Notes under the pieces: model-generated
What the model was told of the DNA's origin: nothing
The model's input: the letters and a program-made list of their open reading frames with translations, nothing else
Database searches by the model: none
DNA from: Chondrinema litorale
Lineage (GTDB): Bacteria > Bacteroidota > Bacteroidia > Cytophagales > Flammeovirgaceae
Length of the DNA stretch: 45,503 nucleotides
Direction of reading: 5' to 3'
Assembly: GCF_026250525.1 (NCBI RefSeq)
Contig: NZ_CP111068.1
Span: 1 to 45,503 of the forward strand
In this document: positions 17,211 through 24,481 of the stretch, piece by piece
Numbering within the stretch: the stretch's first letter is position 1
Layout of the letters: every line of letters starts with the position of its first letter
Position numbers and translations under genes: made by a program

Positions 17211-17885
17211 TCAGGAGTTTTCTTCATTATCTATAAGTTTTTTTATACTCTCCTGTTTTGGAAGGTTTTCAGGTACTATGCCTTTATCTAGTAAAGTGTT
17301 TCTAACACCTGTGTGATTATCTCTATTTGAGTCCTTGATTGCTACAGTTTCTTTTAAGTCTTTTTCAATTGTATGGTAATGAGTCATCTGTGTGGCTAAA
17401 TCTCTTGCTGTTAATAATACAGTTTGCAAAAGTTCGTCAGGTATAAGTTCTCCATTCATAAATACTTTTTTCCCTGAAGTATCTATTTCTATATAGTCTT
17501 GTTCATTTAGCCCTCTTTCAAGTAATTCGTTTTGAAATTTCTGTTTAGTTGTTTCTAGTTTTAGAAATGCAGAAAAACGTTTGTCTTGCGATAGTTGTAT
17601 TAATTTTTCTTCAGCAGCAATAAAATATTGGCGAGCCTTTCTTCCAAGATCATTATTTTCTACCATGCAAAGCTCTTTTGCCATGGTCATTGTTAACATA
17701 TGATCAAACCCTTTTTGAGAGCCCGCTAAAATTTTAGCGACCTTAAAAAAATCTCTTTTTTCTACGAATTGGTACCTTTTAATACGGTTATTAATCCAAT
17801 CTTTATAATGGCTTTTAACTCCTAAAAACTCATGAAGCTCTCTAGCAGAGATAACATTACCTTTATATATTTTAATTAATTCCAT
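17211..17885 (-). CDS. AntA/AntB antirepressor with DinD-like C-terminus
   Basis: The N-terminal 100 residues of this 224-residue protein are an AntA/AntB antirepressor domain: VISARELHEFLGVKSHYKDW, IKRYQFVEKRDFF, and AKELCMVENNDLGRKARQYF. The tail has DNHTGVRNTLLDKGIVPENL, close to the C-terminal motif of DNA-damage-inducible protein D (DinD). It is third after parA and parB on the same strand, 54 bp after parB. AntA/AntB proteins counter phage-type repressors; on a plasmid it may modulate the HTH-ParA repressor or rep expression (inference). A separate, broken dinD middle segment lies at 21294-21554, so both may derive from one ancestral gene. Domain call is good. Confidence 0.8.
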   Translation of the reverse strand: MELIKIYKGNVISARELHEFLGVKSHYKDWINNRIKRYQFVEKRDFFKVAKILAGSQKGFDHMLTMTMAKELCMVENNDLGRKARQYFIAAEEKLIQLSQDKRFSAFLKLETTKQKFQNELLERGLNEQDYIEIDTSGKKVFMNGELIPDELLQTVLLTARDLATQMTHYHTIEKDLKETVAIKDSNRDNHTGVRNTLLDKGIVPENLPKQESIKKLIDNEENS

Positions 17886-17939
17886 TGTAGTAAGTTTTCT
17901 TTCTCTGTTACTAATTTACTTTTATAACTGTTTTTAAAC

Positions 17940-18812
17940 TTATATTTTCCCTTTGATACTTTTGATCAATTTTATCATTTCATCTAGTGAACGTTTTGCA
18001 GCTTTTTTATCATCCTTAGACATTAAATCTTCAAATGATCGAATCGTATTATTCAGTGTTACCATGTCTCCATGGTAAGGTTTTTTGCTACCTTTAGTAT
18101 CTAATTCATCTTGAAGGTTGGTTTGCTTTAAGTCAACTTCAGCAGACTTTTTAAGGTCAGAATGAGCTTTATGGATTGACTTTTCACCAATTATAACTTT
18201 CTCTAATTCTTCCGCTGAAGCTTCTTTTTTTAGCTTATTGAATTTGGTGACATTTGCTCTAGAAACATTCGCTAATTTTGCTATCTCAGCATTTGTATTA
18301 ACGGCTTTTTCACCTTTGGCTAAATTTAGCCTAACCCCTGATTGTTGATTCTCTTTAGCCTTTTCAGTTAAGAAATTAGTTAACTCAGTTGCTATATAAA
18401 TTCTTTCTGCATCTGTTAAATTTCGTCTACCCAATTGGTTTTTGAGCATCCAAATCTTTATATCTTCTAAAGTTCCAAGTGCTAGCTGCTTAGTGGGGAA
18501 GTATGTAATTCCAACTTCTTTTCCTACTCTAAAACGGTGGTGACCATCAACTAACACATTTTTACCCTCAAACAAAGTAACTACTAATGCATCACGAATT
18601 CCTTCTTCTTCCAAAGAAGCTTTGAACTGCTCTAATTCCTCTGGCTTTTGCTTACGGATATATAATTCTAATTCTGAAAGAATCGTTATATCATCTTCCT
18701 TTAAGAAAGTAGGCTTGAAGTTTTGATTTAAAACTTGATTAGCTCTATTATCATTAAACTTCTTTATTTCATCTTTATTTATGTCTTGTTTTAGATAATC
18801 AAACGCACCCAT
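17940..18812 (-). CDS. parB: ParB-family partition protein
   Basis: This 290-residue protein has the ParB/Spo0J N-terminal domain: an opening ALVVTLFEGKNVLVDGHHRF (about residues 95-113) whose GHHRFRVG is the nucleotide-binding box, then LGRRNLTDAERIYIATEL. A helix-turn-helix follows in TNAEIAKLANVSRANVTKF. The C-terminal part is helical and Lys-rich. ParB binds centromere-like sites and clamps DNA with CTP; with ParA it segregates the plasmid. The gene starts 21 bp after the parA stop. I did not find an obvious parS series; the AT-rich IR at 19707-19764 may serve both as operator and site. Function and context agree. Confidence 0.88.
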   Translation of the reverse strand: MGAFDYLKQDINKDEIKKFNDNRANQVLNQNFKPTFLKEDDITILSELELYIRKQKPEELEQFKASLEEEGIRDALVVTLFEGKNVLVDGHHRFRVGKEVGITYFPTKQLALGTLEDIKIWMLKNQLGRRNLTDAERIYIATELTNFLTEKAKENQQSGVRLNLAKGEKAVNTNAEIAKLANVSRANVTKFNKLKKEASAEELEKVIIGEKSIHKAHSDLKKSAEVDLKQTNLQDELDTKGSKKPYHGDMVTLNNTIRSFEDLMSKDDKKAAKRSLDEMIKLIKSIKGKI

Positions 18813-18833
18813 ATCTAATTAAGTTAATAAGGA

Positions 18834-19700
18834 TTATAAATCAATTTTTGTCAATAATTCATCAATGAGAATATTCAGCTCATCTGTTTTATCTTTAGGA
18901 TCTACCATTGGCTTACTTAAAGATAATTCTCTACTATATCTAATGCGATCTGATATTTTAGTTTTTAAGATTTCAATACCTGCGAGGTCTCCCATCTTTG
19001 CAATTTCCTTTTGTTCCAAGGTTACTTTTTTCGCCTTGTTTACAATGATAGAAGCAAGAGCCTTTAATCCTTTTTTTGCTCTACGCTCTTGACCAGCTAA
19101 TACTACTGGAATTGTAATCATCGAACCCGATATTGAAAGTTCGTTTACTTCAATAGGAATTAAAACTACTGAAGAACACTCCACAACAGTAGAAGTAAAG
19201 TTTTGAAGGATAAATGAACCAGCTGTATCTACAACTACTAAATCATATTCTTTCTTTAGCTTTTCTACCAAATCCACAAACTCTAAAATAGGGTTACTCG
19301 ATTCATTGACATCAAAAGCAATTACATTCACAATTGAATCTCCTTTATCCAGCTTTTTCGTCGAACTTTGGTAATCGGTATCAATAATGACAATACTTTT
19401 TTCGGGATGCTTTGCTTTAATTTGAACAGCGACTAAAGAACATAAAGTAGATTTGCCTACACCTCCTTTTTGATTTACTACTGAAATAACATCTGTATTT
19501 ACTTGTAATAAAGTGGTAATCTCTGTCCCTAATGCTGCTGCTATTTTCGATAACTGACCAACATCAGCGGTGGTTGTTCCTTGTTCAATACGTTGGATAG
19601 TAGGTTTACTGATTCCTGTTTTTTCAGCTAATTCGCCTTGATTGACTTTTAAATTAGCCCGTAACCTCTTTATATTTTTACTGATATTGTTATTATCCAT
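18834..19700 (-). CDS. parA: ParA partition ATPase with N-terminal HTH
   Basis: The protein has 288 residues. Residues 6-65 are an HTH_3 (Cro/cI) domain: KNIKRLRANLKVNQGELAEK and TGISKPTIQRIEQG. Residues from 70 are the deviant Walker ATPase: SVVNQKGGVGKSTLCSLVA, IVIIDTDYQSST and VVVDTAGSF. This is the layout of plasmid ParA proteins that also repress their own operon. It precedes parB (21-bp gap) and the antirepressor gene. A perfect 16-bp inverted repeat 6 bp before its ATG is the likely operator of its own HTH domain. It is divergent from the rep gene, with the iteron region between them. Confidence 0.92.
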   Translation of the reverse strand: MDNNNISKNIKRLRANLKVNQGELAEKTGISKPTIQRIEQGTTTADVGQLSKIAAALGTEITTLLQVNTDVISVVNQKGGVGKSTLCSLVAVQIKAKHPEKSIVIIDTDYQSSTKKLDKGDSIVNVIAFDVNESSNPILEFVDLVEKLKKEYDLVVVDTAGSFILQNFTSTVVECSSVVLIPIEVNELSISGSMITIPVVLAGQERRAKKGLKALASIIVNKAKKVTLEQKEIAKMGDLAGIEILKTKISDRIRYSRELSLSKPMVDPKDKTDELNILIDELLTKIDL

Positions 19701-19706
19701 TTTCCC

Positions 19707-19764
19707 AAAAATGATTTCTTTTCCACAAATTAAATTATTTTATAATTAAAAAGAAATCATTTTT
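19707..19764. promoter_or_regulatory. Inverted repeat upstream of parA, probable operator
   Basis: AAAAATGATTTCTTTT (19707-19722) and AAAAGAAATCATTTTT (19749-19764) are perfect 16-bp inverted copies separated by 26 bp. The left arm ends 6 bp from the parA start codon. A smaller palindrome, AAATCATTTTTGATTT, overlaps the right arm. Spacing suits two dimers of an HTH protein repressing the promoter between them, most simply ParA itself. Confidence 0.6.
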
Positions 19765-19895
19765 GATTTATATGTAGGAATTACAATAAAGTCTAATAGA
19801 AAAGATCATAAGTACTTATTAATCTTTTTATATTATATATTCTTTATTATTATGTTTTACATAATTCACTGATTTACAGTAAGAAAAGTACTTTA

Positions 19896-20051
19896 AAGGT
19901 ATCTAGTTTCCCGCAATAAGGTATCAAAACCCCCGTATTTAAGGTATCACCTTACCCGCAGAAAGGTATCTAATGACCCATAATAAAGATATCAATTGAC
20001 CCATACGGGTCAATTGATACTTTTCAAAAAAGGTATCAGGAGTCCCGTAAC
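19896..20051 (+). repeat. Iteron array of origin 1
   Basis: Five direct units of 22-23 bp begin at 19896, 19918, 19941, 19963 and 19986, and a sixth at 20030. The consensus is AAGGTATC(A/T) followed after 4-5 bp by (A/C)CCCGTA or CCCATA. Between units 5 and 6 a unit is inverted, so ATCAATTGACCC (19991-20002) faces GGGTCAATTGAT (20007-20018). The array lies directly upstream of a Rep_3 initiator gene, as in iteron-controlled plasmids. Two further near-copies lie inside the rep gene (20307 and 20960). A different pair, TACGGACTT at about 20084 and 20115, sits closer to the rep start and may be a promoter operator. Confidence 0.88.
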
Positions 20052-20137
20052 TGTAAAAATAACTTAATTTTACACTTGTGAAATACGGACTTCTTTATAT
20101 CTTTAGAAGATAATTACGGACTTTTATATAGTTTTTA

Positions 20138-21217
20138 ATGGAATCGTTATTAGATAAAATACGTATTAAAAGAGATAACAAGCTGGTAAATGCGTATCAA
20201 AGCAAGTTACAACCAGCAGCTCAAAAATTACTATTTTATTTATTCTCATATAATAAGGAAGAGTTATTTGAGAGAAATGAGAATGCAAAGAGTGGTTATG
20301 AGTCTAAAGGTATCACCTTACCCGTAAAAGATTTTTTGGGAGCATATCCTGGGGGGAAGGACTTAAAAGTAGTAGATGGTGCATGTTCTTTGTTAGCATC
20401 TTCTCAGATTAATATCACTAAAGAAGACGAAAAAAGCTATATTCCATTATTTGAACATATCACACTATCTAAGACAAAAATCCTATTTGAGTTTAATTCT
20501 CGTTTAGCTGAATTTATAGTCACAGAAGGTAGTAACAATTTCACTTCTTATTACTATAAACATATTCGTAAACTAAAGTCAGGAAACAGTGTTCGATTGT
20601 ATGATATCCTTATTAATGGCTCTAGGAAGTATCCGAATAATATTATCCAACTAGATGAATTAAAGCAACGTATGGGATTATCTTCCACAAAAGCCTATCA
20701 AAAATTCTCTCTATTTAAGCAGAAGGTTTTGACTCCTTGTATCAATGATATCAACGAGAACTCAGATTTGAACTTGAAGATGAAGAATATCAAAACAGGA
20801 AGAGCTGTAACTGCGGTTAATTTTATTTTTCAAGAGAATGATCAAGAGGAAAAAGTAGAAGTAAACAAAGAGAATACATCTCAACAAGAATCTAAAAATG
20901 TATCTTTTAAACAAGCTATTTCCTTTCATATGGCTGTAGATCCAATATCCAATGATTTAAAGGTATCACCTGACCCACAACTTTCAGCAGTGTTGCAAGA
21001 TAAAATCCAACGTCTTCAGCAACGATTAAAAGAAATAGGGATGGACATGGAAACAACTCAACTAGCTCTTAATCTCTATGCTAAAAATCCAGATTGGAAA
21101 ATATGGCCAGAAGTAAATGCTGTGAAAATGGCTATCAAAGACGGAGAAAAGTTTCCAAATAAGCATACATTGAAGAAATGGATTATGGATGCATATGACA
21201 CATCCTCAAGGTCATGA
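20138..21217 (+). CDS. Rep_3-family replication initiator (replicon 1)
   Basis: This 359-residue protein has the two winged-helix layout of RepB/Rep_3 initiators: NKLVNAYQSKLQPAAQKLLF at the start, LSKTKILFEFNSRLAEFI, KLKSGNSVRLYDIL, and IIQLDELKQRMGLSSTKAYQ with KFSLFKQKVLTPCINDINE. The last 120 residues are a linker and extra C-terminal helical domain, longer than in many Rep_3 proteins. It binds the 22-bp iterons upstream and loads the replication machinery (family knowledge). Two iteron-like sequences occur inside its coding region in different reading frames. It is divergent from parA. The start ATG at 20138 follows the TACGGACTT repeats. Confidence 0.9.
   Translation: MESLLDKIRIKRDNKLVNAYQSKLQPAAQKLLFYLFSYNKEELFERNENAKSGYESKGITLPVKDFLGAYPGGKDLKVVDGACSLLASSQINITKEDEKSYIPLFEHITLSKTKILFEFNSRLAEFIVTEGSNNFTSYYYKHIRKLKSGNSVRLYDILINGSRKYPNNIIQLDELKQRMGLSSTKAYQKFSLFKQKVLTPCINDINENSDLNLKMKNIKTGRAVTAVNFIFQENDQEEKVEVNKENTSQQESKNVSFKQAISFHMAVDPISNDLKVSPDPQLSAVLQDKIQRLQQRLKEIGMDMETTQLALNLYAKNPDWKIWPEVNAVKMAIKDGEKFPNKHTLKKWIMDAYDTSSRS
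20307..20328 (+). repeat. Intragenic iteron copy 1
   Basis: AAGGTATCACCTTACCCG here is identical over 18 bp to the third upstream iteron (19941). It encodes KGITLPV inside Rep, starting at the second base of a codon. Confidence 0.8.
20960..20981 (+). repeat. Intragenic iteron copy 2
   Basis: AAGGTATCACCTGACCCACA matches the iteron consensus and here starts at the first base of a codon (KVSPDPQ). The phase differs from copy 1, so protein repetition cannot explain both. Confidence 0.7.
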
Positions 21218-21293
21218 AATTATTCTCCTAGTTAAATTCAACTAAGTTATTAAAATTTTCGACTGATTATTTTTAGTATTCTATTTTCATTAT

Positions 21294-21554
21294 CCTAATT
21301 GGCACAAGTTTAAAAATGTTCTTCAAAAAGTGATGACAGCCTGTAAAAATAGCGGTGAGAGCATTGAAGATCATTTTTACCAGGCGGTAAAAATGATCCG
21401 TTTGGCAAAAGGAGCCAAGAGAAAAATTGAAGACTTTGTACTAACTCGTTATGCCTGTTATCTCATTGCTCAAAATGGTGATTCTAAAAAGGAAGAGATT
21501 GCTTTTGCCTAAACTTACTTTGTAGTATATACCAGGAAAATGGAGAAGAAGTAA
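21294..21554 (+). pseudogene. dinD: dinD fragment (DNA-damage-inducible protein D)
   Basis: The frame reads PNWHKFKNVLQKVMTACKNS, EDHFYQAVKMIRLAKGAKR, IEDFVLTRYACYLIAQNGD and KKEEIAFA, then an in-frame TAA (21510-21512), then TYFVVYTRKMEKK and stop. The Bro-N-like and central DinD motifs are clear, but both the N-terminal start and the long C-terminal part are missing. The TAA replaces the Gln of the usual FAQTYFAVQTR, a nonsense change. The only start codons inside give a 60-residue piece. The DinD C-terminal motif instead appears at the end of the antirepressor at 17211. Confidence 0.82.
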
Positions 21555-21570
21555 CATTAGCTAATAGTAT

Positions 21571-21590
21571 AATTCGTTATTTAACGAAAT
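21571..21590. repeat. Palindrome TTCGTTA-TT-TAACGAA
   Basis: AATTCGTTATTTAACGAAAT is related in core to the two longer palindromes flanking the GNAT gene (23261 and 24451). It lies between the dinD relic and the zincin gene, at the left edge of the 21.6-23.2 kb segment. Confidence 0.5.
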
Positions 21591-21626
21591 AGCTACTTTA
21601 ATTGAAGCCTTATTTAAAAGTAATAA

Positions 21627-22541
21627 ATGAGAAACCCAGCAAGAAGAAATAGAAACATAGGTACTCCCAAGCAAGGCTATAGTAAAGACAATCAATTGGT
21701 TGTTCCTTCCTCTTCTGTAGATATGAAATTCTTTTATGAAAGACTAGGAGCATATAAAGTAGTTGAACGAGTTATCAAGAATCATAAATTTAAATTTGTA
21801 GTAGAGAGTACTAGAAATAATTCTTTTCATGCTTGTACAATTGATGATATAGTAAAAGTACTTAATTATATTCCTAGTGAAGATTATGGAGAGCTAGAAT
21901 TGATCATTTTGAGACAACCCACTAAAAAAGAAGAAAACCTTAAACCTGCTTGGGGTAGATTGATTTACTCATACGAATTTAAAGGAGAATATTTACCAGC
22001 AATAATTATTGAAACAATAGATTTAACCCAAAAATTTAAGTGGTCTAAAAAACTGAATATCGACTCCCAAAAAGAACTGGAAAGATTAAAAGAAGATGGT
22101 CATAATATTATTATGGGCAAAAGATTTTACGAAGCTGAATATAAATTAAATAACATTCGCTCTACTCAACTATATAGAACTCTTCCTCATGAGTTCGGCC
22201 ATTATGTACATTATCTTGAAGTTGTAAAAAGGCCTCTAAGCGAATTAAAAGTTAAACTTGATGCACTAGATGCTCAAATCAATTATTATGATACTCAAGA
22301 AACTAATCCCCTTTTTAAAGAATGGGATTTACTGGATGATGAATATTATAATGAAATAACAAAAGCAGAAAAAAAATACTTCTCAATTCCTAAAAGTGAA
22401 AAAGAAGTTTTCGCTCACACCTATGCAGATAAATTAGAAGCCAAATTAGAAACAAATGGTATTATTCCATTTGATAGAATGCTAAATGAGGATGATATAA
22501 TTGATAGTGGTTTAAGTCTAAATGATTTTAAGAATAACTAG
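21627..22541 (+). CDS. Zincin-type metalloprotease (HEFGH), unknown family
   Basis: LYRTLPHEFGHYVHYLEVV in this 304-residue protein contains the zinc motif HEFGH at 188-192. A likely third ligand is Glu260 in SEKEVFAHTYADKL, about 70 residues on, the arrangement of gluzincin-like or toxin-associated proteases. The N-terminal 60 residues are basic and polar (MRNPARRNRNIGTPKQGYSK), suggesting a disordered or nucleic-acid-facing end; residues 60-150 look alpha/beta. No signal peptide or TM is present. It converges with the unknown gene at 22557 (15-bp gap). The lack of neighbours with known function leaves toxin, defence effector or stress protease open. Confidence 0.7.
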   Translation: MRNPARRNRNIGTPKQGYSKDNQLVVPSSSVDMKFFYERLGAYKVVERVIKNHKFKFVVESTRNNSFHACTIDDIVKVLNYIPSEDYGELELIILRQPTKKEENLKPAWGRLIYSYEFKGEYLPAIIIETIDLTQKFKWSKKLNIDSQKELERLKEDGHNIIMGKRFYEAEYKLNNIRSTQLYRTLPHEFGHYVHYLEVVKRPLSELKVKLDALDAQINYYDTQETNPLFKEWDLLDDEYYNEITKAEKKYFSIPKSEKEVFAHTYADKLEAKLETNGIIPFDRMLNEDDIIDSGLSLNDFKNN

Positions 22542-22556
22542 CTAATTAACAGACAA

Positions 22557-23204
22557 TTAATACATCTCTAATTCTTCTGAGAGTACTCCTCTTGAATATT
22601 TCATTCCTATAATCTCCATTATATCACTAAAAAAATCCCCAACAGTTTCAATATCTTCTGTATCACCAAAAGACATTTCATCAGTCTCTAGTGAACCAAA
22701 CTTTCTTATATTTATAACAAATACTTTCAACATTTCATCTATCAACTGATTTTTACTCAACTGTAAAATAACATCATCAATAGTATTATCCATTAAATCT
22801 CTCATGTTACTATAAAATTCTTTAGCCTCTATAATCTCATGATTTATTTTTTTAGTCTTCTTTAAGAGCTGAAGCTTGTCTATCTTTTCCTCTATCGACT
22901 GTGCATCAGACAAAGTATTAAGCTTAACTCTTACATTATCCATTTTAATTATTTCTCCAAGCTCCTCCCACTTTTGTAAAATTGCATCAGTATCTTTTAT
23001 ATCCCATCCCCATTTTTCAGACCTTCTGAATGACTCAATTATAATCTTTTCTTTATTCCTCAATGAATACCCTTCATGTATATCTAAAATCAAAGAAAGT
23101 GAAGCATATTTTAAATAATCTTTGATGACCTTTACATCACTACTTTTTAGTGACCAATGCTTTAATTGTTTCTTAAATTTCTTAATCTCTTTTTCCATAC
23201 TCAA
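22557..23204 (-). CDS. Hypothetical helical protein
   Basis: No known family is recognised in this 215-residue protein. The sequence is charged and helix-rich (KEIKKFKKQLKHWSLKSSD, then a Trp-containing segment EKWGWDIKDTDAILQKW), with a Glu/Asp-rich end (EMSFGDTEDIETVGDFF). No TM, signal or catalytic motif is visible. It converges with the zincin gene, 15 bp apart, so a partner role such as inhibitor is conceivable but it is not in the same transcript. Composition and codon use look like a real gene. It ends next to the palindrome-bounded GNAT segment. Confidence 0.6.
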   Translation of the reverse strand: MSMEKEIKKFKKQLKHWSLKSSDVKVIKDYLKYASLSLILDIHEGYSLRNKEKIIIESFRRSEKWGWDIKDTDAILQKWEELGEIIKMDNVRVKLNTLSDAQSIEEKIDKLQLLKKTKKINHEIIEAKEFYSNMRDLMDNTIDDVILQLSKNQLIDEMLKVFVINIRKFGSLETDEMSFGDTEDIETVGDFFSDIMEIIGMKYSRGVLSEELEMY

Positions 23205-23260
23205 ACATAGAATTTTCTATCTATTATCTATATTCAAATAGTAAATCTTTTTCCTAAGCA

Positions 23261-23288
23261 AACTAATTCGCTAATTAACGAATTAGTT
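23261..23288. repeat. 28-bp palindrome, left flank of the GNAT gene
   Basis: The site reads as arms AACTAATTCGC and ACGAATTAGTT around the 6-bp centre TAATTA. Its inner 24 bp (23263-23286) is the exact reverse complement of 24453-24476 on the other side of the GNAT gene. An 11-6-11 layout resembles XerCD (dif-like) sites, though it may instead be a bidirectional terminator. Confidence 0.6.
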
Positions 23289-23294
23289 AAAAAA

Positions 23295-24374
23295 TTAAGT
23301 TATATCTGTTCCTGATATATAAGCATGCATATTTTTAATACTTGCAATAGTCTCAGAATCTATATTTTTAAAATTGCATATTACTTGTCCGTGTACTTCT
23401 TTCTTCAATTTACTCAATATGCCTAAGTCTATAGACTTTAATGTTTGATAAAGAGGAGAGGAGCAATCTGCCCAAGTCATCGCTGTATTTACCTGATTAA
23501 TTTTAAGAACAGTAGAAAAAAGTGGTTCTATCAAGTGCTCAAAACCAGACTTTACATAAATGCCTTCTAAAGTTAGAAATTTGTAGTTTCTATTAAACAA
23601 TCTGTTGAGGTATGGAATATAGGGGAGAAGCTTAAAAGTAATTTTACCAGTAATGCCTGGTATTTCCATAATTTGCCAATAATCCTTTTTGGCTTCAACA
23701 CCTGCAACTATTCCATGTTTATCATCTTCAATTACGAAATAATCATTATCATTTAGCATATTTTCGAAATTGAACATCGCATAGTTTTGGTAATACTCTA
23801 AAAGTAAATTCTTCATTTCTGGCTTTTCACTTTCAGTGAGTCTTCTAACTTTAGGATTTTTCTTAGGTTCTAATCGACTAAAAAGCAAAGTACTAAACTG
23901 ATGTGTTTTTGTAAACCCAAACTCTTCGCATAATTGAGCTGATCTCTTATTGAAAGCATCTACATAAGCATAGTGAAAAAACTTTTTTGAGTTTTCTATT
24001 CCGAAGAAGTCACCATTCAGTAAAGCATGTATTTCTTCTTTTAGAATGTTTTTACTTTTCTTATGAGGTCTTGTGTACGCTTTTATCCGATACTGATCTT
24101 TAATTGTAAAATATCGAATATAAAATGAAGTCAATTGCTCTGGACTATTAGGATTTTCTCTTTTACAGAAACAACAGGTACCAATTACTCTATTGCCCTT
24201 TTTTAAAGAAACAAAAAACGGATTTGGAATTCGCTCAACTTTCAGCTGAGTTGTCATCTGTTGGTATACCATTCCTTTGCCTGGTGTACCAATTATATTC
24301 TCTGTTAATATATCAATCACCTCATTAGAGGCTTTTTTACTCACATTAAAAAATCCCAAACTTTTCAACTCCAT
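23295..24374 (-). CDS. GNAT-like acyltransferase, two-domain
   Basis: The protein has 359 residues. A first domain contains NPFFVSLKKGNRVIGTCCFC and FYIRYFTIKDQYR, then AYVDAFNKRSAQLCEEFGFT, where the Asn-xx-Ser-xxx-CEEFGF pattern is the C-terminal GNAT signature. A second half repeats a GNAT-like outline (NDNDYFVIEDDKHGIVAGVE and YKFLTLEGIYVKSGFEH). It is probably an acetyltransferase with tandem folds, as seen in chromosomal Bacteroidota genes. Inverted 24-bp palindromes bracket it exactly, so it may have arrived as a small module. It lies just downstream of the second rep gene on the same strand. Substrate unknown; accessory cargo is likely. Confidence 0.65.
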   Translation of the reverse strand: MELKSLGFFNVSKKASNEVIDILTENIIGTPGKGMVYQQMTTQLKVERIPNPFFVSLKKGNRVIGTCCFCKRENPNSPEQLTSFYIRYFTIKDQYRIKAYTRPHKKSKNILKEEIHALLNGDFFGIENSKKFFHYAYVDAFNKRSAQLCEEFGFTKTHQFSTLLFSRLEPKKNPKVRRLTESEKPEMKNLLLEYYQNYAMFNFENMLNDNDYFVIEDDKHGIVAGVEAKKDYWQIMEIPGITGKITFKLLPYIPYLNRLFNRNYKFLTLEGIYVKSGFEHLIEPLFSTVLKINQVNTAMTWADCSSPLYQTLKSIDLGILSKLKKEVHGQVICNFKNIDSETIASIKNMHAYISGTDIT

Positions 24375-24450
24375 ACAATTTCCTTAAAAATAGTCACGAA
24401 TATAACTATTTACAGTTATACAGTTTGGTTGAGACAAAAGAGAGATACGT

Positions 24451-24478
24451 ATCTAATTCGTTAATTAGCGAATTAGTT
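24451..24478. repeat. 28-bp palindrome, right flank of the GNAT gene
   Basis: CTAATTCGTTAATTAGCGAA with its end TTAG (24453-24476) is the exact reverse complement of the inner part of the site at 23261-23288. It ends 4 bp before the stop codon of the second rep gene. Confidence 0.6.
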
Positions 24479-24481
24479 AAA

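Noticed and set aside
19896..20051. Regularly spaced repeats as a CRISPR array
   Set aside because: Units are 22-23 bp end to end without unique spacers, lie at a rep gene and have no cas genes; they are iterons. The same holds for 25460-25600.
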